Part shown: in pieces, positions 59,478 through 64,000 of the stretch
Layout: each line of letters begins with the position of its first letter
Position numbering within the stretch: position 1 is the stretch's first letter
Source of the DNA: Modicisalibacter coralii
GTDB lineage: Bacteria > Pseudomonadota > Gammaproteobacteria > Pseudomonadales > Halomonadaceae
Assembly: GCF_004117855.1 (NCBI RefSeq)
Contig: NZ_QWBW01000021.1
Span: 1 to 64,000 of the forward strand
DNA length: 64,000 nucleotides
Direction of reading: 5' to 3'
Notes under the pieces: model-generated
What the model saw: the letters and a program-made list of their open reading frames with translations, nothing else
What the model was told of the DNA's origin: nothing
Databases searched by the model: none
Program-made: the position numbers and the translations under genes

Positions 59478-60434
59478 ATGACCACGGATACCACGCCCTA
59501 CAGCGGGCCCCGAATGCCGGCCGGCGGGACGCCGCCCGGCGGACCCAACCCGCCCGCCGAACCCGATCCCGAGGCCGGCGCGGTGGCCGGCGAGAGCCTG
59601 ACCCGCGACGCCTGGCGGCGACTCAAGCAGAACCGCGCGGCGATGGTCAGCCTGATACTGCTGATCGTGATCGCCACGGTCTGCGTGCTGGGGCCCCTGG
59701 TCCTGCCCTGGGGGCTCGCCGAAGTCGACTGGAATGCCTTCACCGCCCCGCCGAGCCTCGAGGGCGGCCACTTCCTGGGCACCGACGCCAACGGCCGCGA
59801 CCTGCTCACGCGAACCCTCTACGGCGGCCGCGTATCGCTGTCGGTGGCGCTGGTGGCGAGCTTCGTCAGCCTGGTGATCGGCGTGCTCTACGGCGCCATC
59901 TCCGGTTACGTCGGCGGCCGCCTGGACAACCTCATGATGCGCTTCGTCGACATCATGTACTCGCTGCCCTTCATGTTCCTGGTGATCCTGCTGATGGTGG
60001 TGTTCGGCCGCAACATCTTCCTGATCTATGCCGCCATCGGCGCGGTGGAATGGCTCGACATGGCGCGCATCGTGCGCGGCCAGACGCTCTCGCTCAAGCG
60101 CCGCGAGTTCGTCGAGGCCGCCCATGCGCTGGGCGTCAAGGACAGCAAGATCGTCACCCGCCACCTGATCCCCAACGCCATCGGTCCGGTGATCGTCTAT
60201 GTCACCCTCACCGTGCCCAAGGTGATACTGCTCGAAAGCTTCCTGTCGTTCCTGGGACTCGGCGTGCAGGAGCCGCTGACCAGCTGGGGCGTGCTGATAT
60301 CGGAAGGCACCGACACCATGCAGGGCGCGCCCTGGATGCTGCTGGTGCCGTCGATCTTCCTCGCCGTGACGCTGTTCTGTCTCAACTTCCTGGGCGACGG
60401 GCTGAGAGACGCCCTCGACCCGAAAACGCGCTGA
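59478..60434 (+). CDS. Peptide ABC transporter permease (OppC type)
   Basis: A 318-residue permease. A Pro/Gly-rich N-terminal tail of about 40 residues precedes the first membrane segment (RAAMVSLILLIVIATVCVLG). HFLGTDANGRDLLTRTLYGG is the OppC/DppC hallmark, and the EAA loop is RREFVEAAHALGVKDSKIVT. It ends 7 bp before the ATPase gene. Confidence 0.94.
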   Translation: MTTDTTPYSGPRMPAGGTPPGGPNPPAEPDPEAGAVAGESLTRDAWRRLKQNRAAMVSLILLIVIATVCVLGPLVLPWGLAEVDWNAFTAPPSLEGGHFLGTDANGRDLLTRTLYGGRVSLSVALVASFVSLVIGVLYGAISGYVGGRLDNLMMRFVDIMYSLPFMFLVILLMVVFGRNIFLIYAAIGAVEWLDMARIVRGQTLSLKRREFVEAAHALGVKDSKIVTRHLIPNAIGPVIVYVTLTVPKVILLESFLSFLGLGVQEPLTSWGVLISEGTDTMQGAPWMLLVPSIFLAVTLFCLNFLGDGLRDALDPKTR

Positions 60435-60441
60435 GGTTCCC

Positions 60442-62040
60442 GTGGCTGACAAACTTCTCGAAATCGACAACCTGAGCGTCGACTTCCAGTTGCCCACCGG
60501 CAGCGTCTCGGCGGTCAAGGGCGTGAGCTTCGACATCCGTCCCGGCGAGACGCTGGCACTGGTCGGCGAGTCGGGGTCCGGCAAGTCGGTCTCCTCGACC
60601 GCCGCCATGCGCCTGCTCCCCGAGCTGGCAACGACCTCCGGGGCCATCCGCTTCAAGGGCGAGGACCTGCTCCAGGCCACGCCGCGCCGCATGCGCCGGA
60701 TTCGCGGCAATGCCATCTCGATGATCTTTCAGGAGCCGATGACCTCGCTGAACCCCCTGCATCGCATCGGCGCGCAGATCGCCGAGGTGCTTGCCCGCCA
60801 CAAGGGGACCAAGGGTCGCGCGGCGCGCGGCAAGGTGATCGAACTGCTCGAACAGGTGGGCATTCCCGAGCCGGCCCGGCGCATCGACAGCTATCCCTAC
60901 GAACTCTCCGGCGGCCAGCGCCAGCGCGTGATGATCGCCATGGCGCTGGCCTGCGAGCCCGAACTGCTGATCGCCGACGAACCCACCACCGCCCTCGACG
61001 TGACCGTCCAGGCGCAGATCCTCGCCCTGCTCAAGGACCTTCAGGCACGCTACGGCATGGCGATCCTGTTCATCACCCACGACCTTAGCGTGGTGCGCCA
61101 CTTCGCCGACCGGGTGTGCGTGATGCGCCGCGGCGAGCTGCTCGAGAGCGGCGAGACCGCCGAGGTGTTCGCCAATCCCTGCCACGACTACACGCGCATG
61201 CTGATCGATGCCGATCCGCACGGCCACAAGGAGCCGGTCGCCGACGACGTGCCGGTACTGCTCGAGGCCCGCGACGTGCGCGTGCGCTTCCCCATCAAGA
61301 AGCGCCTGTTCCGCGACAGCGAGTACTTCGAGGCGGTACGCGGCATCGACCTGACCCTGCGCCGCGGCCAGACCGTCGGTGTGGTCGGCGAATCCGGCTC
61401 CGGCAAGTCGACGCTCGGCCGCGCGCTGCTGCGTCTGCTGGATTCGCAAGGCGATATCCGCTTCGACGAGACCGACCTCGCCAGACTCGATACCGGCGGC
61501 ATGCGCCCGCTGCGCGCGAAGATGCAGGTGGTCTTCCAGGATCCGTACGGCTCGCTGTCGCCGCGCATGACGGTGGGCGAGGTGATCAGCGAGGGGCTGC
61601 GCGTCCACCACCCCGAGTTCAATCGGCACCAGCGCGAAGCGCAGGTGATCGAGGCGCTGAAGGAAGTCGCGCTCGACCCGGCGATGCGCAACCGCTACCC
61701 CCACGAGTTCTCCGGCGGGCAGCGCCAGCGCATCGCCATCGCCCGCGCCCTGGTGCTCAAGCCGCAGTTCCTGCTGCTCGACGAGCCCACCTCGGCGCTC
61801 GACCGATCGGTGCAGGTCACGGTGATCGACCTGCTGCGCGACCTGCAACGCCGGCACGACCTCACCTACCTGTTCATCAGCCACGACCTGTCGGTGGTCA
61901 GGGCGCTGGCCGACACCGTACTGGTCATGAAGGAAGGCCGCGTCGTCGAACGCGGCCCCACCGAGGCGATCTTCGCCGATCCGCAGGAAGCCTATACCCG
62001 GGAGTTGATGCGCGCCGCCTTCATCGACGCCGCCGCCTGA
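60442..62040 (+). CDS. Fused peptide ABC transporter ATPase (OppD-OppF type)
   Basis: A 532-residue protein with two complete ABC domains. Domain 1: Walker [13 protein letters not shown] (about residue 42), signature [14 protein letters not shown], Walker [13 protein letters not shown]. Domain 2: Walker [13 protein letters not shown] (about residue 315), signature [14 protein letters not shown], Walker [12 protein letters not shown]. It is a single-chain equivalent of OppD plus OppF, as in YejF or GsiA. Translation starts at a GTG with GAGG upstream. It is the last gene of the transporter run. Confidence 0.95.
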   Translation: MADKLLEIDNLSVDFQLPTGSVSAVKGVSFDIRPGETLALVGESGSGKSVSSTAAMRLLPELATTSGAIRFKGEDLLQATPRRMRRIRGNAISMIFQEPMTSLNPLHRIGAQIAEVLARHKGTKGRAARGKVIELLEQVGIPEPARRIDSYPYELSGGQRQRVMIAMALACEPELLIADEPTTALDVTVQAQILALLKDLQARYGMAILFITHDLSVVRHFADRVCVMRRGELLESGETAEVFANPCHDYTRMLIDADPHGHKEPVADDVPVLLEARDVRVRFPIKKRLFRDSEYFEAVRGIDLTLRRGQTVGVVGESGSGKSTLGRALLRLLDSQGDIRFDETDLARLDTGGMRPLRAKMQVVFQDPYGSLSPRMTVGEVISEGLRVHHPEFNRHQREAQVIEALKEVALDPAMRNRYPHEFSGGQRQRIAIARALVLKPQFLLLDEPTSALDRSVQVTVIDLLRDLQRRHDLTYLFISHDLSVVRALADTVLVMKEGRVVERGPTEAIFADPQEAYTRELMRAAFIDAAA

Positions 62041-62043
62041 ACG

Positions 62044-62073
62044 CGAGAACCCGGCCGGGCGGCCGGGTTCTCG
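62044..62073. terminator. Bidirectional terminator between the ABC transporter and the FadL homologue
   Basis: A 13-bp perfect stem (CGAGAACCCGGCC / GGCCGGGTTCTCG) with a GGGC loop between converging genes, the longest perfect stem in the window. Confidence 0.8.
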
Positions 62074-62088
62074 TGGGAGGCGAGACGC

Positions 62089-63360
62089 TCAGAAGCGGTA
62101 GGTCAGCTGCGCGCCGAACCCCTGCGCCGAGTTCTCGTAATCGGCCCGATAACTGCCGCTGGTCGGGGCCGTCTCGTCGACCGGGGCGGTGTCCTCGTCG
62201 AGATAGGTATAGGCGACATCGATGGTCAGATCCGGCGTCGGTGTCCAGCCTGCCCCCAGCGAGTAGATCATGCGATCGCTCGAGGGCACGCGGACCGTGC
62301 GTACCGAATCGCGGATCGGTGACTCGTCGTAGGCCACCCCGGCGCGCACCACCCAGGACGGCGTGAGCTGGTAGGCCGTGCCCACGGCATACTGCCAGGC
62401 ATCCTCGTAATCCTGGGTCTCGACCCGCGTGCCCAGCGGGCTGTCGTTCTCGATCACCAGCTCGTCGAAACTGCTCCACTTGACCAGCGCCGCCCCGGCC
62501 ATCACCGTCCAGCGGTCGTTGACCTCATGGGTCACCGAGAAGTCGATGGTCTCGGGCAGCGTGATGTCCAGCGAAGCATCGTAGCTGGCGTCGGGCAGCG
62601 GACCGGCGCCGCCGGCGTAGATGTTGTCGGTATCGAGATGCCCCTCCAGGCCGTAATCGACGTCGGAGCGATAGGTCACACCGAGGGTGGTGGTCTCCAG
62701 CGGCTTGTACATCATGCCGAAGGTGAAGCCGTAGGCGTCGTCGTCACCCTTGACCTTGACGTGGCCATCGCCGAAGGGACCGCCGTAGGTCGCCCGCTCC
62801 AGTTCCCCCTCGATATGGTTGTAGGTGATGCCGAAGCCGGCCGAGAACTGGTCGCTGAACTTGATCGACAGCGTCGGCTGCACCGTCACCACCTCGACAT
62901 CGCTGTAATTGCCGAAATAGCGCCCCTCGAAGTCGTCCTCGTAGTCGGTGATCACCCCGAACGGCGCATAGACGCCGAGGCCGAAGTGCAGATGGTCGTT
63001 GATCGGCTGCACGAAGTACCCGAAGGGAATCGTCTTGCCGGGGACCATGTCACCCTCGTTGGAGGCCGGCGAGATCGGCGTCCCCAGCGCCGTGGTGCCA
63101 CTGGCATCGTCGATGTCGCTGTCCACGTCGAGATAGGTCGCGCCGCCGGTCACCTGGGCCCGCTCGAGAAACGACATCCCGGCCGGGTTGCCGAACACGA
63201 TCGAGGCATCGGTGACGTTGGAGGTCCGCCCGGCGAAGGCCGAGCCCTGCGCGCTGACGCTCTGCTCGTTCAGCTGGAAGCCCCCTGCCAGGGCCTGGCC
63301 CGACAGCACCGTCGAGGCGGCGGCGATGGCGAGGGCGAGCTTGTTGATCTTGTTGTCCAT
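62089..63360 (-). CDS. FadL-family outer membrane transport protein
   Basis: A 423-residue outer-membrane beta-barrel with a Sec signal peptide (cleavage near GQALA, residue 25). The mature N-terminus GGFQLNEQSVSAQGSAFAGR and ASIVFGNPAGMSFL match the hatch region of FadL, which lets long-chain fatty acids cross the outer membrane. It ends in YRF, the expected barrel C-terminal Phe. The start at MDNKINKLA is set by the signal peptide. A PsrA-type box lies about 100 bp upstream, supporting a fatty-acid role. Relatives also carry aromatic hydrocarbons. Confidence 0.9.
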   Translation of the reverse strand: MDNKINKLALAIAAASTVLSGQALAGGFQLNEQSVSAQGSAFAGRTSNVTDASIVFGNPAGMSFLERAQVTGGATYLDVDSDIDDASGTTALGTPISPASNEGDMVPGKTIPFGYFVQPINDHLHFGLGVYAPFGVITDYEDDFEGRYFGNYSDVEVVTVQPTLSIKFSDQFSAGFGITYNHIEGELERATYGGPFGDGHVKVKGDDDAYGFTFGMMYKPLETTTLGVTYRSDVDYGLEGHLDTDNIYAGGAGPLPDASYDASLDITLPETIDFSVTHEVNDRWTVMAGAALVKWSSFDELVIENDSPLGTRVETQDYEDAWQYAVGTAYQLTPSWVVRAGVAYDESPIRDSVRTVRVPSSDRMIYSLGAGWTPTPDLTIDVAYTYLDEDTAPVDETAPTSGSYRADYENSAQGFGAQLTYRF

Positions 63361-63433
63361 AATGGTTCCCGTTGCAAACTGGCGTGATGATCGTCTTGCC
63401 CCGGCGGGCAATGAGGCTCTTCCTCGTTTTGGC

Positions 63434-63448
63434 TGATCGGTCAGATCA
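63434..63448 (-). promoter_or_regulatory. Perfect palindrome upstream of the FadL homologue
   Basis: TGATC-GGTCA-GATCA (5-bp arms). It lies directly downstream of a TTGACT (63454-63449, minus strand) that could be a -35, so a bound protein would block the promoter. Faint resemblance to FadR sites is not enough to name the regulator. Confidence 0.4.
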
Positions 63449-63457
63449 AGTCAAGAA

Positions 63458-63471
63458 CAAACGTCCGTTTC
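63458..63471 (-). promoter_or_regulatory. PsrA-type box upstream of the FadL homologue
   Basis: CAAAC-GTCC-GTTTC matches the PsrA consensus (G/C)AAAC-N2-4-GTTT(G/C) exactly on both strands. PsrA is the TetR-family fatty-acid sensor that controls beta-oxidation genes in pseudomonads. The site is 98 bp before the start codon and just upstream of a TTGACT. Confidence 0.6.
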
Positions 63472-63553
63472 AATCCTCGTTGGCTCTCCCCCATTAGTCG
63501 AAGGGCCCTGCAGGCCGCAGTCAGCGGGCATCCTGCGGTCGCCAGCTCTTGCC

Positions 63554-63585
63554 TTGACCTTTGGGTAACACCCAGGTTTTACACT
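63554..63585 (+). promoter_or_regulatory. MerR-type promoter with 20-bp spacer
   Basis: TTGACC (63554-63559) and TACACT (63580-63585) with a 20-bp spacer containing the dyad TGGGT-AAC-ACCCA. The overlong spacer with a central dyad is typical of promoters activated by MerR-family proteins. It lies 28 bp before the MerR gene itself, implying autoregulation. Confidence 0.65.
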
Positions 63586-63613
63586 GAAGTTGGATCGGAC
63601 GGAGGGCACATCG

Positions 63614-64000
63614 ATGAAAGTGGGCGAACTAGCCAGGACCGCCGGCGTCACGGCGGAAACCGTACGTCATTACACGCGCGAAGGGTTGCTGCGACCGCAG
63701 CGCGATCCCGGCAACGGCTACCAGCTCTTCGATCAGGCGTCGCTCAACCGACTGCGTTTCATCCAGCGGGCGCGCACGCTCGGCTTCAGCCTCAAGGAGA
63801 TCGGCGAGATCCTCGATCATGCCGACCACGGCGACTCGCCCTGCCCGATGGTCCGCGATCTGCTCGCCACCCGGCTGCCCGAGATTCGCCAGCGCATCGT
63901 CGAGCTCGAGCGCCTGGCCGCGCGAATGGAGAGTGCCCTGAACAACTGGTCCGAGATGCCCGACGGCGCCCCCGATGGCCACACCATCTGCCGCCTGATC
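63614..64000 (+). CDS. MerR-family transcriptional regulator (heavy-metal type, incomplete)
   Basis: The first 129 residues; the gene runs off the right edge. The N-terminal winged helix (MKVGELARTAGVTAETVRHY, then GNGYQLFDQASLNRLRFIQR) and the helix LGFSLKEIGEIL are typical of MerR. A Cys in SPCPMVRDLL near residue 75-80 and another in TICRLI near the end, after a dimerisation helix, fit the metal-binding Cys positions of CadR/PbrR/ZntR-type sensors. The remaining metal-site residues may lie beyond the window, so the ion cannot be named. Confidence 0.88.
   Translation, partial: MKVGELARTAGVTAETVRHYTREGLLRPQRDPGNGYQLFDQASLNRLRFIQRARTLGFSLKEIGEILDHADHGDSPCPMVRDLLATRLPEIRQRIVELERLAARMESALNNWSEMPDGAPDGHTICRLI

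Overview
The window is a dense, GC-rich stretch of a gammaproteobacterial chromosome with about 63 protein genes. I see no rRNA or tRNA genes, CRISPR array, insertion sequence or phage genes. Gene content and order (glnD-dapC-ArsC-like-dapD-dapE; ftsY-ftsE-ftsX-rpoH with divergent rsmD; holD-rimI; prfB-lysS; coaBC-dut-algC-argB-slmA) fit the Pseudomonas/Oceanospirillales side of the class. The mix, including a TRAP uronate transporter and many acidic proteins, suggests a halophile such as a Halomonas relative. That placement is inference, not something the sequence proves.

Layout. 0-6.3 kb: the 3' end of glnD, then lysine/diaminopimelate genes (dapC, ArsC-like reductase, dapD, dapE), an unknown gene and a cation-efflux protein. 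6.3-9.4 kb: a membrane-anchored cold-shock-domain protein, slyX, trxB, a 2-Cys peroxiredoxin and a small zinc-ribbon protein. 9.7-18.9 kb: acnA, NAD-type malic enzyme, an S9 peptidase, trpS and ald. 19.0-21.3 kb: a decayed amidase 3' end next to an intact DUF3311/SSS transporter pair. 21.3-26.9 kb (mostly minus strand): thioesterase, DUF2007/zinc-ribbon protein, rlmI, mutM, rpmG-rpmB, radC and a lipoprotein acid phosphatase. 27.2-36.1 kb: a complete hexuronate catabolic operon (GntR regulator, TRAP transporter, uxaC, manD, uxuB, uxuA), which separates radC from coaBC, neighbours in E. coli and P. aeruginosa. 36.2-41.3 kb: coaBC, dut, algC, argB, slmA. 41.3-48.1 kb: rpoH-ftsX-ftsE-ftsY, rsmD, zapB, rimI-holD-bolA. 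48.2-53.1 kb: an MFS exporter, an acidic unknown protein, lysS and prfB with its programmed frameshift. 53.4-62.0 kb: a peptide ABC transporter with three consecutive binding-protein genes, two permeases and a fused double ATPase. 62.1-64.0 kb: a FadL-type outer-membrane channel and the start of a MerR regulator.

The most notable non-coding signal is a family of four intergenic palindromes (about 23.4, 25.2, 50.2 and 51.9 kb). Each has a central hairpin whose two arms change together between copies, followed by a near-constant TGAGCA. All four sit directly after the stop codon of a minus-strand gene (mutM, radC, lysS, prfB), in the same orientation. Other points of interest are a 15-copy GCTCGTA heptamer array between the acid phosphatase and the uronate regulator, two unrelated mannonate dehydratases in one operon, a probable holD recognised from its ends and position, and a PsrA-type box upstream of the fadL homologue.
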